A stretch of DNA of 15,340 bases from PBB1 sp046154125 (GCA_046154125.1 JBJXEJ010000111.1:1-15340), one strand, 5' to 3'; positions 1-7,628 are shown, counted from the stretch's first letter. Numbers and translations: made by a program. Notes: generated from the sequence alone by a model not told the origin.

Positions 1-975
1 GGCCTCATGGAAGCCGCAGAGGATCAGTTTCTTCTTGCCGGGGTAGCTGATCACATCGCCCACCGCATAGATGCCCGGCACGCTGGTCTCGCTGCGGGCG
101 GTGTCCACCAGCAATTGGCGGCGGGCCATGGCCAGGCCCCAGTCGGCGATGGGGCCCAGCTTGGGGCTGATGCCCAGTTGCACCAGCAGCGCATCCACCG
201 GCAGTGCATGGGTCTGCCCATCGCCGTCCACCCACCGCACGCCGGCCAGCCGCGACGGCTGGCCCGGCAAGGTGTCGACAGCCATGATCTGCCCTGCCAG
301 GAAGCGCGCCCGTCCCGCATCCAGATGGGCCTGCCAAACGGCCATCAGCGCCGCCTCAACCGCCAGCGTTGCGCGGCGGTGCAGCAGGGTGACGCTGGCG
401 GGCCGGTGCGCCGCGGGCAAGTCGTGCAGGGCCTGCGCCAGATCGGCCGCGGCCTGCACCGCGCTGTCTTCACCGCCCACCACCAGCACCTGGCGGCCGG
501 CCAGCGTGTGGATGTCCGGCAGGCGGTACAGCAGGTGCGCTGCGTCCAGCGCATCGGCACCGGGCACCTGCAGCTGCCGCGGCTGGAAGGCGCCCACGCC
601 AGCGGCGATGAACACCGTGCGGGCGATGAAGCTGCGGCCTGCGCTGGTGGCCACGTCGAAGTTGCCATCGGCCCGCGGCTGCAGGCTGCTGATCACCTGG
701 CCCAGGTGCCAGCCCGGCGCAAACGGTGCGATCTGCCGCTGCAGCAAGGCCACCAGCTCGCGCCCGGTGCAGACCGGCACCGCAGGGATGTCGTAGATCG
801 GCTTGTCGGGGTAGAGCTCGATGCACTGGCCACCGGGCGTTGGCAGCGCGTCCACCACCTCGGCATGCACGCCCTGCAGGCCCAGCTGGAACACCTGGAA
901 CAAGCCAACCGGCCCGGCGCCGATGACCAGCGCGTCACAGGCGATGGTGGGGCCGGCGGCCTCAGCGCCGGGCAT
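1..975 (-). CDS. Ferredoxin-NADP reductase, thioredoxin reductase-like (3' end cut by window)
   Basis: Flavoprotein that moves electrons between NADP(H) and ferredoxin in the cytoplasm. The frame is open from ATG 975 to base 1 (325 codons, no stop), so only a short C-terminal piece is missing. The FAD-binding fingerprint G-A-G-P-V-G is at residues 19-24, followed by the G-G-Q-C-x-E-L-Y-P-D-K segment. A second Rossmann motif, V-V-G-G-E-D-S-A, fits NADPH binding. The C-terminal FAD signature A-V-G-D-V-I-S-Y-P-G-K-K-K-L-I-L sits at about 304-319. It lacks the redox CxxC of true thioredoxin reductase, which marks the FNR2 subgroup. The start is forced: an in-frame TGA (the fdxA stop) lies 9 bases upstream. 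Six bases separate it from fdxA, so the two are very probably co-transcribed and may form one electron chain. The family call is firm; ferredoxin partner identity is inferred. Confidence 0.93.
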   Translation of the reverse strand, partial: MPGAEAAGPTIACDALVIGAGPVGLFQVFQLGLQGVHAEVVDALPTPGGQCIELYPDKPIYDIPAVPVCTGRELVALLQRQIAPFAPGWHLGQVISSLQPRADGNFDVATSAGRSFIARTVFIAAGVGAFQPRQLQVPGADALDAAHLLYRLPDIHTLAGRQVLVVGGEDSAVQAAADLAQALHDLPAAHRPASVTLLHRRATLAVEAALMAVWQAHLDAGRARFLAGQIMAVDTLPGQPSRLAGVRWVDGDGQTHALPVDALLVQLGISPKLGPIADWGLAMARRQLLVDTARSETSVPGIYAVGDVISYPGKKKLILCGFHEA

Positions 976-981
976 GCCGGT

Positions 982-1305
982 TCAGCGGATCAGCTCGGAC
1001 AGCTTGTCCTTGCGGTCCTTCCAGTCGTCGGCGTCGGGCAGCGGCGCCTTGCGCTTGGTGATGCTGGGCCAGTTCTTGGCCAGCTCGGCATTGAGCTTGA
1101 TGAAGGCCAACTGGTCGGCAGGCACGTCTTCTTCCGGCAGGATGGCATTGACCGGGCACTCGGGAATGCAGACCGCGCAGTCGATGCACTCGTCCGGGTC
1201 GATCGTCAGGAAATTCGGGCCTTCGCGGAAGCAGTCGACAGGGCACACATCCACGCAATCGGTGTACTTGCAGCGGATGCAGGATTCGGTGACGACGTGG
1301 GTCAT
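982..1305 (-). CDS. fdxA: 7Fe ferredoxin FdxA ([3Fe-4S] + [4Fe-4S])
   Basis: Small soluble electron carrier, 107 residues, the usual length for the Azotobacter FdI/FdxA family. By alignment from memory to Azotobacter FdI, C9, C17 and C50 should hold the [3Fe-4S] cluster and C21, C40, C43 and C46 the [4Fe-4S] cluster; C12 and C25 correspond to the non-ligand cysteines. The motifs C-I-R-C-K-Y-T-D-C-V-D-V-C-P and C-I-D-C-A-V-C-I-P-E-C-P are both intact. The acidic/lysine-rich C-terminal extension (W-K-D-R-K-D-K-L-S-E) is typical of the 7Fe group. It is followed six bases later, in the same reading frame, by a ferredoxin-NADP reductase gene and preceded by cobA and the cys genes. Donating electrons to CysI is possible but unproven; FdxA proteins also have housekeeping and redox-stress roles. 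No strong ribosome-binding site is seen. Confidence 0.95.
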   Translation of the reverse strand: MTHVVTESCIRCKYTDCVDVCPVDCFREGPNFLTIDPDECIDCAVCIPECPVNAILPEEDVPADQLAFIKLNAELAKNWPSITKRKAPLPDADDWKDRKDKLSELIR

Positions 1306-1336
1306 GACAGAGGCTCGGTGGTTGGGTGGGAGAACG

Positions 1337-1381
1337 GCTGAGTCGGCGCCCTGGGCAGGCCGCGCGGTTGCCCGGCTCAGC
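1337..1381. other. Nested inverted repeats in the cobA-fdxA spacer
   Basis: The 87-base gap between cobA and fdxA contains an outer inverted repeat, gctgag (1337-1342) with ctcagc (1376-1381), enclosing an inner one, gggca (1353-1357) with tgccc (1369-1373). In minus-strand RNA this could fold as a two-tier hairpin before fdxA. There is no T-run after it in the direction of transcription, so it is not a clear intrinsic terminator. It may be a partial terminator, processing site or leader structure that sets fdxA expression apart from the cys genes. In this GC-rich DNA chance pairing is also possible. Confidence 0.35.
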
Positions 1382-1392
1382 GCAGCTGAATT

Positions 1393-2232
1393 TTACGTGT
1401 TCAGGGTGGCCTTCGAAGGCGCAGGGCTGAGGTCGCAGGCCGATGGTTGCGCTGCATCAATCGGACGGGCTCCGGCCCCTACCACGACCACCGTCGGACG
1501 ACCAGCATGCAGCATGCTCGCGCGTCCCAGGGTGTCGACCGTGTGGTCGCTGTGCAACTCGTCGGGCCACCCGGCGCGTGAAATCACGCACACCTCGGTC
1601 TGCGGCGGCCAGTCGGCGTGAACCAGCTGGCGTGCCAGCGCGCCCAGCTGCTTGCCGGCCATGTAGAACACTTCGGTGTCGGCATGACGGCTGGCGCGCA
1701 GCGGGCTGGAGCTTGCCGGTTCCGCGGACGCCCCGGTGCGGGCATCGGGCGCCGCGCGTGTCATGGCGGTCGACAGGCAGACGCTGCGCCCGGAGCCACG
1801 CCGGGTCAGCGGACGCTGCGCCGAGGCCGCGGCGGCCAGTGCCGCCGTCACGCCGGGCACCACCTCGCAAGCGATGCCCGCTTGGGCCATCGCCTGCAAC
1901 TCTTCTTCCAGGCGGCCGAACAAGCTGGGGTCGCCACCCTTCAACCGCACGACCAGACCTCCGGCGCCCACGTCGTGGGCGCTCTTGACCAGCAGCGCAT
2001 TGATGGCGGCCTGTCCGGTACTGTCGGCGAATCCGCGCTTGCCGACATGCAGCCAGCGGGCCTGCGGCGCCAGGTCGCGCAGGGCAGGGTCGGCCAGCGC
2101 ATCGGTCAGCACCACGGCGGCCCGGGCCAGCCGTTGCGCACCGCGCAAGGTGATCAGATCGGCTTCGCCCGGCCCGGCGCCGACGAAGGCGATGCGTGCT
2201 GCCGATGTCGAGCCCGGGCGATCCATCGTCAT
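1393..2232 (-). CDS. cobA: Uroporphyrinogen-III C-methyltransferase (SUMT)
   Basis: Transfers two methyl groups from S-adenosylmethionine to uroporphyrinogen III, giving precorrin-2, the entry to siroheme and cobalamin. The 279-residue protein has the N-terminal glycine loop V-G-A-G-P-G-E-A-D-L-I-T-L-R-G (17-31), the V-R-L-K-G-G-D-P motif (95-102) and V-V-P-G-V-T-A (124-130). The usual V-T-G-H stretch is replaced by a Ser/Ala/Arg-rich linker (about 154-183) before E-V-F-Y-M-A-G-K. There is no CysG-type dehydrogenase/ferrochelatase domain, so siroheme must be finished by another gene outside this window. Its ATG overlaps the cysN stop in an ATGA, so it is translationally tied to the sulfate genes, as expected if it supplies siroheme for CysI. 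An alternative ATG lies two codons in. Family assignment is secure; its commitment to siroheme rather than cobalamin is inferred from the operon. Confidence 0.93.
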   Translation of the reverse strand: MTMDRPGSTSAARIAFVGAGPGEADLITLRGAQRLARAAVVLTDALADPALRDLAPQARWLHVGKRGFADSTGQAAINALLVKSAHDVGAGGLVVRLKGGDPSLFGRLEEELQAMAQAGIACEVVPGVTAALAAAASAQRPLTRRGSGRSVCLSTAMTRAAPDARTGASAEPASSSPLRASRHADTEVFYMAGKQLGALARQLVHADWPPQTEVCVISRAGWPDELHSDHTVDTLGRASMLHAGRPTVVVVGAGARPIDAAQPSACDLSPAPSKATLNT

Positions 2233-3536
2233 GCGGCGGACTTCACCAGCAGCGCGCCGCTGGTGCGGTTGGTCGTCGGGTCGACGACGATCAGCGAGCC
2301 GCCACTGCGGTTCGACGCATACGCCTCGACCGGCAGCGGCTGCTGGGTCTCGACGATCACGTGACCGATCTCGTTGACGGCGAGTTCGTGCGCGTCGATC
2401 GCTTCCAGCGTGTGGATGTCGAGCCGGCTTTCGATGCTGGCGATGCGCGCCTGCACCCAGCGGTTGCCGTGGCGCAACCAGTACTTGCGTCCGACCACGG
2501 CCGGCTCGGTGTCGAGCCAGGCCAGCGTTGCGGCAAAGCTCTGCATGCCGTTGACGCTGTCGGGCGTGGAGATCCAGTCGCCACGCGACACGTCGAGCTG
2601 GCGATCGAGCACGACGCCGGCCGAACGGCCTGCCGCGACGCGATCGACCACGCTGCCGGCGAGGCGCACTTCGGCCACCACCGCGCGCTGGCCGCTCGGG
2701 AAGATCTGCACATCGTCACCTGCCTTGACACTTCCGTGGGCGATGCGCCCCCACAGCGTGCGCGGCTGGTTGCCGGTTCCTTCGCCTTCGCGCGCCACGT
2801 ATTGAACCGGGATCAGCAGGTCGCCTTCGGTGCGCTCCTGGGCGGCCGGCAGTGATTCGAGCAGCTGCAGCAGCGTCGGCCCGCTGTACCAGGTGCTCCA
2901 GTCGGTGCCGTCGGTGACCAGCGTCTGCGTGACGTTGTCGCCGCGCAGGGCAGACACCGGCACGATGCCGGCGACCGCGATGCCGGCCGCATCGGCGAAT
3001 GCGCGCAACGCGACGCTGACCGCATCGAACGCCTGCTGCGGATCGGCGACCGCGTCGAGCTTGTTGACCGCGAACACGATGCTCGGCACACGCAGCAGGT
3101 GCGCCAGCAGTGAATGGCGACGCGTCTGCGGCAGCAGCGCCAGGGGCGTCTGATGCGTGTCGAGCTTGGTGATGTCGACCAGCACCACCGCCGCATCGCT
3201 GCCGGCGGCGGCCGTCACCATGTTGCGCGTGTACTGCTCGTGGCCCGGGGCATCGGCGATGATGAATTTGCGGTGCTTGGTCGCGAAGTAGCGGTAGGCC
3301 ACGTCGATCGTGATGCCCTGTTCGCGCTCGGCCTCGAGGCCGTCGGTCAGCAGCGACAGGTCGATCGGCGCGCCGGCGGCCTTTTTCTCCAGCGTGTCGA
3401 GCTGATCGGCCAGGATCGCGCGGCTGTCGAACAGCAGGCGGCCGATCAGCGTGCTCTTGCCGTCATCGACGCTGCCGGCGGTGAGGAAGCGCAGTGCGCG
3501 GTGGTCCGGCTGCGCCTTCGAGGTCATCGTTGTCAT
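2229..3536 (-). CDS. cysN: Sulfate adenylyltransferase subunit 1 (GTPase CysN)
   Basis: Regulatory GTPase half of bacterial ATP sulfurylase. GTP hydrolysis drives formation of APS from ATP and sulfate by CysD. The 435-residue protein shows the elongation-factor fold: P-loop G-S-V-D-D-G-K-S (21-28), switch region E-A-E-R-E-Q-G-I-T-I-D-V-A-Y (about 68-81), G3 motif D-A-P-G-H-E (95-100), G4 N-K-L-D (158-161), and later beta-barrel domains. The length fits a stand-alone CysN; there is no C-terminal APS-kinase (CysC) extension, consistent with an APS-reducing CysH in the same operon. The start ATG shares one base with the cysD stop (TGATG) and the stop overlaps cobA. A second ATG four codons in is possible. 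Confidence is high on the basis of motifs and the adjacent cysD. Confidence 0.96.
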   Translation of the reverse strand: MTTMTSKAQPDHRALRFLTAGSVDDGKSTLIGRLLFDSRAILADQLDTLEKKAAGAPIDLSLLTDGLEAEREQGITIDVAYRYFATKHRKFIIADAPGHEQYTRNMVTAAAGSDAAVVLVDITKLDTHQTPLALLPQTRRHSLLAHLLRVPSIVFAVNKLDAVADPQQAFDAVSVALRAFADAAGIAVAGIVPVSALRGDNVTQTLVTDGTDWSTWYSGPTLLQLLESLPAAQERTEGDLLIPVQYVAREGEGTGNQPRTLWGRIAHGSVKAGDDVQIFPSGQRAVVAEVRLAGSVVDRVAAGRSAGVVLDRQLDVSRGDWISTPDSVNGMQSFAATLAWLDTEPAVVGRKYWLRHGNRWVQARIASIESRLDIHTLEAIDAHELAVNEIGHVIVETQQPLPVEAYASNRSGGSLIVVDPTTNRTSGALLVKSAA

Positions 3537-4504
3537 CAGAAGTAGCCTTCTTTCTTGCGCCGCTCCATCGACGCGTCGGAGGTGCGGTCGTCCATGCGGG
3601 TCGCGCCGCGTTCGCTGACGGTCACCTGCAGCGTCTCGGCGACGATCTCGGTGGCGTTGGCGGCGGGGCTCTCGACCGGGCAGGTGCAGGTCATGTCACC
3701 GACGGTGCGGAAGCGCACCTCGGCGGTCTCGACGGTTTCGCCGGCTTCGAGCGGCGTGACCTCGGTCAGCGGCACCAGCAGGCCCTTGCGGCGGATCACC
3801 TGACGCTGGTGCGCGAAGTACAGCGATGGCAGCGGGATGTTCTCGCGCGCCAGGTACAGCCACACGTCGAGCTCGGTCCAGTTGCTGATGGGAAAGGCGC
3901 GCATGTGCTCGCCTGGCTTAATGCGCGTGTTGAACAGCGTCCACAGTTCGGGGCGCTGTTCCTTCGGCTGCCACTGTCCGAAGCTGTCACGGTGGCTGAA
4001 GATGCGCTCCTTGGCGCGCGCCTTCTCCTCGTCGCGACGAGCGCCACCCATCAGCACGTCGAAGCGGTGTTCCTCGATCGCCTCGAGCAGCGCCACCGTC
4101 TGGTGGCCGTTGCGCGATTCGAGCGGGTGGGCGAGGCGCACCGTGCCGCGCTTGATCGAATCCTCGAGGTGCCCGACGACCAGTCGTTCGCCCATTTCGG
4201 CCACACGGCGGTCGCGGAACTCGATCACTTCGGGGAAGTTGTGGCCGGTGTCGACGTGCAGCAGCGGGAAGGGCAGGCGACCCTTGAATTCGTTTGGGTT
4301 CCTCGGGTCGACCTTGGTCTTGAAGGCCTTTTCTGCCAGCCGCAGCACCACGCAAGAGTCCTTGCCACCCGAGAACAGCAGCGCCGGACGCTCGAAGGCG
4401 GCGATGGTTTCGCGCAGGATGAAGATGGCTTCTTCCTCGAGCCAGTCGAGGTGGGTCTGGTCCAGTTCGGGGAGCAGCTGCTCCACGCTGACGACGGCGT
4501 TCAT
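3536..4504 (-). CDS. cysD: Sulfate adenylyltransferase subunit 2 (CysD)
   Basis: Catalytic subunit of ATP sulfurylase, a PP-loop (N-type) pyrophosphatase that adenylates sulfate to APS in the cytoplasm together with CysN. The PP-loop S-G-G-K-D-S is at residues 45-50, and the family C-terminus R-T-S-D-A-S-M-E-R-R-K-K-E-G-Y-F is intact. Length is 322 residues, close to the family's roughly 300. I chose ATG 4504 because the conserved N-terminus (H-L-D-W-L-E-E-E-A-I) begins just after it, a GGAGA ribosome-binding site sits about 8 bases upstream, and it makes an ATGA overlap with cysH. The frame stays open up to 4738, but that part is arginine-rich and reads across cysH, so it is a shadow. The cysH-cysD-cysN overlaps imply translational coupling and matched amounts. 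Confidence 0.96.
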   Translation of the reverse strand: MNAVVSVEQLLPELDQTHLDWLEEEAIFILRETIAAFERPALLFSGGKDSCVVLRLAEKAFKTKVDPRNPNEFKGRLPFPLLHVDTGHNFPEVIEFRDRRVAEMGERLVVGHLEDSIKRGTVRLAHPLESRNGHQTVALLEAIEEHRFDVLMGGARRDEEKARAKERIFSHRDSFGQWQPKEQRPELWTLFNTRIKPGEHMRAFPISNWTELDVWLYLARENIPLPSLYFAHQRQVIRRKGLLVPLTEVTPLEAGETVETAEVRFRTVGDMTCTCPVESPAANATEIVAETLQVTVSERGATRMDDRTSDASMERRKKEGYF

Positions 4505-5268
4505 GGTCTGTCTCCGATCATCGATACGGCGCCCTCGGGCGCGTTGTCCTTCACATGCAATCCGCATTCCTTGGCCTTCTCGTCCTCCCACCACCAGCGG
4601 CCGGCGCGGAAGTCCTCGCCGACGGCGATGGCGCGAGTGCAGGGCGCGCAGCCGATGCTGGGCATGAACTCGTCGTGCAGCGGGTTGTAGGGCACGTCGT
4701 TGACGGAAACGTGGTGCCAGACGTCGTTCCAGGTCCACTCGGCCAGCGGATTGAACTTGATGCGGCCCTGGCCGTCGTCCTCGCTGAACGGAACTATGGC
4801 GCGGGTGTTCGACTGCTCGCGGCGCAGGCCGGTGATCCAGGCGGTGCGGCCGGCCATCATGCGCGCCAGAGGTTCCATCTTGCGGATACCGCAGCAGGCC
4901 TTGCGCAACGCCAGGCTCTGGTACATCGCGTCCTTGCCATTCGTGGCGACGAAGTGAATGACCGACTCGTTCACCGGTTTGAACACCTCGACGGCCAGGC
5001 CGTAGCGCTGCTCGATGCGCGGGATCAGCGCCAGTGTCTCGGCGTGCAGCATGCCGGTGTCCAGCGTCGCGATCGCGACGCCCTGCGCGCCGCCCAGTCC
5101 GTGGCGTGCGATCAGGTCGGTCAGCACCATGTCCTCGACGCCGAGGCTGGTCGACTGGACGATGCGGCCGCCGTGCGCAGCACCGGCTTCCTTCAACACC
5201 GCGACGGTGTGCGCGAGGCGATCCTCGAAGCCCGGCGTCTTGCGGGCATACAGATCGATCGCGCTCAT
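4501..5268 (-). CDS. cysH: Adenylylsulfate (APS) reductase, assimilatory [4Fe-4S] type
   Basis: Reduces APS to sulfite and AMP using thioredoxin. The 255-residue PP-loop protein carries the paired cysteines C125-C126 (K-A-C-C-G-I-R-K) and C207/C210 (G-C-A-P-C-T-R-A) that ligate a [4Fe-4S] cluster. These separate APS reductases from the cluster-free PAPS reductases of enterobacteria. C235 in K-E-C-G-L-H is the catalytic cysteine that forms the thiosulfonate intermediate. This explains why no cysC is present. Start ATG 5268 follows an AAGGG motif about 6 bases upstream. The frame extends 30 codons further upstream, but those codons cover the hairpin chain at 5282-5338 and do not look like a conserved CysH N-terminus. 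It overlaps cysD by four bases. The APS preference is inferred from the cysteine motifs and is well established for the family. Confidence 0.95.
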   Translation of the reverse strand: MSAIDLYARKTPGFEDRLAHTVAVLKEAGAAHGGRIVQSTSLGVEDMVLTDLIARHGLGGAQGVAIATLDTGMLHAETLALIPRIEQRYGLAVEVFKPVNESVIHFVATNGKDAMYQSLALRKACCGIRKMEPLARMMAGRTAWITGLRREQSNTRAIVPFSEDDGQGRIKFNPLAEWTWNDVWHHVSVNDVPYNPLHDEFMPSIGCAPCTRAIAVGEDFRAGRWWWEDEKAKECGLHVKDNAPEGAVSMIGDRP

Positions 5269-5281
5269 GGGTACACCCTTC

Positions 5282-5338
5282 GCACTTCGTGCTGTCCCGC
5301 CAAGCGGGAGCACTCGCCCTTGGGGCGGCCCTGCGGGC
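5282..5338. repeat. Chain of four short hairpins with 3-nt loops in the DUF934-cysH spacer
   Basis: The 70-base gap between the DUF934 stop and the cysH start is almost filled by perfect short inverted repeats: gcac-ttc-gtgc (5282-5292), tcccgc-caa-gcggga (5295-5309), gccc-ttg-gggc (5316-5326) and gccc-tgc-gggc (5328-5338). The second can be lengthened by pairing gtgc 5289-5292 with gcac 5310-5313 across a two-base bulge, which competes with the first hairpin. The chain begins directly after the TGA of the DUF934 gene and ends about 13 bases before the cysH start codon. It could act as an mRNA stabiliser or processing site, or be a member of a dispersed REP-like family; I cannot search the genome to tell. 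Confidence 0.6.
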
Positions 5339-5872
5339 TCATATCGACGCTCCTGCATTCACGAAGTCAGCCGTTGAATCTGCCACGGATTCCGGACGTG
5401 CAAACCGCGGACGGTGCTCCTGCACGTCGCCCTGGTAGTGGCCTGCGAAGAAGGTCAACGCGCGCTCGGCCGCTTCGCGCGACTGGTCGGCGCGCAGCAC
5501 CAGTGCATCGAAGCCGGTGCGCTGCAGCAGCGGCAGCATGTCGACCAGCACCTCGCCGAGCGCGCGGATCTCGCCCTGGAATCGGTAGCGCGAGCGCAGC
5601 AGGTGCGCCTGGCTGTAGGCGCGGCCATCGACCCATTTCGGGAACCGCAGCGCGATCAGGCCCAGCCGCGGCAGATCGGCTTCGAGTTCGCGCACGTCCT
5701 GGTCGTTCTCGACGATCACGCCGACCGGCATGCCCGCAGGCCAGTGGTGGCACACGCTGTGCCATTGCAGCCAGCTCAGCAGCAGGTTCGGCTTCGGGGT
5801 GATGGTGACCATCGGTCCGTCGTCGCCGTGGACGGTGTGCCAGGGGTCCTGGGCGTACTGGATGAATTTCAT
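5339..5872 (-). CDS. DUF934 family protein, sulfite reductase-associated
   Basis: A 177-residue soluble protein of unknown biochemical role; no signal peptide or membrane segment is visible. The DUF934 hallmark is clear around 76-125: L-R-F-P-K-W-V-D-G-R-A-Y-S-Q-A, then L-L-R-S-R-Y-R-F-Q-G-E-I-R-A-L-G and the closing L-Q-R-T-G-F-D-A-L. The family is known for sitting directly after a single-chain nitrite/sulfite reductase in many proteobacteria, as here: only 11 bases separate it from the cysI stop, with a GAGGA ribosome-binding site overlapping the end of cysI. No cluster-binding cysteine pattern is present (its one cysteine is at 41), so it is unlikely to be the electron carrier itself. A role in assembling, stabilising or regulating CysI is an inference from context only. 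Start ATG 5872 matches the conserved M-K-F-I beginning; longer reading of the frame runs back through cysI. Confidence 0.88.
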   Translation of the reverse strand: MKFIQYAQDPWHTVHGDDGPMVTITPKPNLLLSWLQWHSVCHHWPAGMPVGVIVENDQDVRELEADLPRLGLIALRFPKWVDGRAYSQAHLLRSRYRFQGEIRALGEVLVDMLPLLQRTGFDALVLRADQSREAAERALTFFAGHYQGDVQEHRPRFARPESVADSTADFVNAGASI

Positions 5873-5883
5873 GGGGATCGTCC

Positions 5884-7605
5884 TCAGTCCGTGCGCGCGG
5901 TGTCGGTCGCCGACTCGCGCGCCGTCGATCGGCGTACCGCGTTGGTCGCGGCCTTGAACGGGTCGAGGCCGATGCGCTTGACGGTGTCGATGAATCGCTC
6001 GCTGCCCTGGCGCTGCGTCTGGTAGGTGGTGATGACTGCCTCGATGGCGTCGGCCGCTTCGTCGGCGGCGAACGACGGGCCAATCACCTTGCCGGCAATC
6101 GGGCCGCCGCTGATCGCCGAGCCGTCGGAGCCGCCGAGTGTGATCTGGTACCACTCGGCACCGTCCTTGTCGACGCCGAGGATGCCGATGTGGCCGCTGT
6201 GGTGGTGGCCGCAGGAATTGATGCAGCCGCTGATGTGCAGGTCGATGTCGCCGATGTCCCAGAGCTCGTCGAGGTCTTGATAACGCTCGGTGATCTCGGC
6301 GGCCAACGGGATCGAGCGCGCGTTGGCGAGGGCGCAGAAATCGCCACCGGGGCAGGCGATCATGTCCGTCAGCAGGCCGATGTTCGGCGTCGCGAAGCTC
6401 GCGCTGTGCGCGGCCTCCCACAGCGCTGGCAGATCAGACTCGAGCACCCAGGGCAGCACCAGGTTCTGGTCGTGCGAAACACGCAACTCGCCGTGGCTGT
6501 AGCGGTCGGCCAGATCAGCGGCCAGCGCCATCTGCGCGTCGGTGATGTCGCCGGGCGCCTGGCCGGTGCGCTTCAACGACAGCGTGACCGCGCGGTAGCC
6601 GCTGAGCTTGTGGGCATGCACATTGCGCTGAATCCAGCGGCTGTAGCCGGCAGGCAGATCAGCAGGCATCGGAATGCCGGCCGACGGCCGGGCGGCCACG
6701 CCGGCCGGGATCACGAAGCTGGCATTGACGCGGTCGAACTCCGACTGCGGAATGATGTGCGCGGTGCCGTCGATATCGCGGTCGAGGATGTCGCGGAACT
6801 CGGCGTTCACGTCGTCCACGAAGCGCTGGCCTTCGGCCTTGACCAGGATCTTGATGCGCGCCTTGTAGATGTTGTCGCGCCGGCCGTAGCGGTTGTAGAC
6901 ACGCACCACGGCCTCGATGAAGACCAGGATCTGCTGCCATGGCAGGAACTCGCGGAACACCGTGCCGATGACCGGCGTGCGGCCCATGCCGCCGCCAACC
7001 AGCACCTTGAATCCGACCTCGCCGGCGTCGTTCTTCAGCAGGTGCAGCCCGATGTCGTGCCAGCCGATCGCCGCGCGGTCTTCGCTGGCCCCAGTGACCG
7101 CGATCTTGAACTTGCGCGGCAAGAAGGCGAACTCGGGGTGCAGCGTGCTCCACTGCCGCATGATCTCGCCGTACGGACGAGGGTCGACCGATTCGTCGGG
7201 CGCGATGCCGGCAAAGCAGTCGCTGGTGATGTTGCGGATGCAGTTGCCGCTGGTCTGGATGCCGTGCATGTGGACGGCGGCCAGCTGGTCCATCACCTCG
7301 GCGCTCTTGTCGAGCGGGATCCAGTTGTATTGCAGGTTCTGGCGCGTCGTGAAGTGCGCATAGCCGCGGTCGTAGTCGCGGGCGATGCGCGCCAGTCCGC
7401 GCAATTGCGCCGAGCTCAGCTCGCCATACGGCACTGCCACCCGCAGCATCGGTGCGTGGCGTTGCACGTACCAGCCGTTCTGCAGGCGCAGCGCGCGGAA
7501 TTCGTCGTCCGGCAGGCGGCCGGCAAGGTGGCGATCGAGCTGATCTCGGTACTGCGCGGCACGCTGCCGCACGAAGTGCTTGTCGAAGTCGGTGTAGGTG
7601 TACAT
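5884..7605 (-). CDS. cysI: Siroheme sulfite reductase, hemoprotein subunit (CysI-type nitrite/sulfite reductase)
   Basis: Six-electron reduction of sulfite to sulfide in the cytoplasm, using a siroheme bridged to a [4Fe-4S] cluster. The 573-residue protein has the two-fold NiR/SiR repeat layout. The four cluster/siroheme cysteines are C418 and C424 (C-P-G-G-D-F-C) and C461 and C465 (C-I-N-S-C-G-H-H). The N-terminal half has the substrate-channel and fold motifs H-F-T-T-R-Q-N (84-90) and T-S-G-N-C-I-R-N (118-125). Start ATG 7605 gives the conserved M-Y-x-Y-T-D-F-D N-terminus; the frame is open back to 8256, but that stretch is a shadow of the upstream permease gene. The ribosome-binding site is weak. 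No cysJ flavoprotein accompanies it, so electrons may come from ferredoxin. The sulfate-reducing neighbours make sulfite, not nitrite, the likely substrate. Confidence 0.94.
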   Translation of the reverse strand: MYTYTDFDKHFVRQRAAQYRDQLDRHLAGRLPDDEFRALRLQNGWYVQRHAPMLRVAVPYGELSSAQLRGLARIARDYDRGYAHFTTRQNLQYNWIPLDKSAEVMDQLAAVHMHGIQTSGNCIRNITSDCFAGIAPDESVDPRPYGEIMRQWSTLHPEFAFLPRKFKIAVTGASEDRAAIGWHDIGLHLLKNDAGEVGFKVLVGGGMGRTPVIGTVFREFLPWQQILVFIEAVVRVYNRYGRRDNIYKARIKILVKAEGQRFVDDVNAEFRDILDRDIDGTAHIIPQSEFDRVNASFVIPAGVAARPSAGIPMPADLPAGYSRWIQRNVHAHKLSGYRAVTLSLKRTGQAPGDITDAQMALAADLADRYSHGELRVSHDQNLVLPWVLESDLPALWEAAHSASFATPNIGLLTDMIACPGGDFCALANARSIPLAAEITERYQDLDELWDIGDIDLHISGCINSCGHHHSGHIGILGVDKDGAEWYQITLGGSDGSAISGGPIAGKVIGPSFAADEAADAIEAVITTYQTQRQGSERFIDTVKRIGLDPFKAATNAVRRSTARESATDTARTD

Positions 7606-7628
7606 CGCGTGAGTTCGATAACCAGTGA

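Noticed and set aside
4505..4738. Upstream extension of the cysD frame
   Set aside because: Arginine-rich reading across cysH; ATG 4504 has a ribosome-binding site and the ATGA overlap with cysH.
5269..5358. Thirty-codon N-terminal extension of cysH
   Set aside because: It would translate the hairpin chain and is not part of the CysH fold; ATG 5268 has its own Shine-Dalgarno site.
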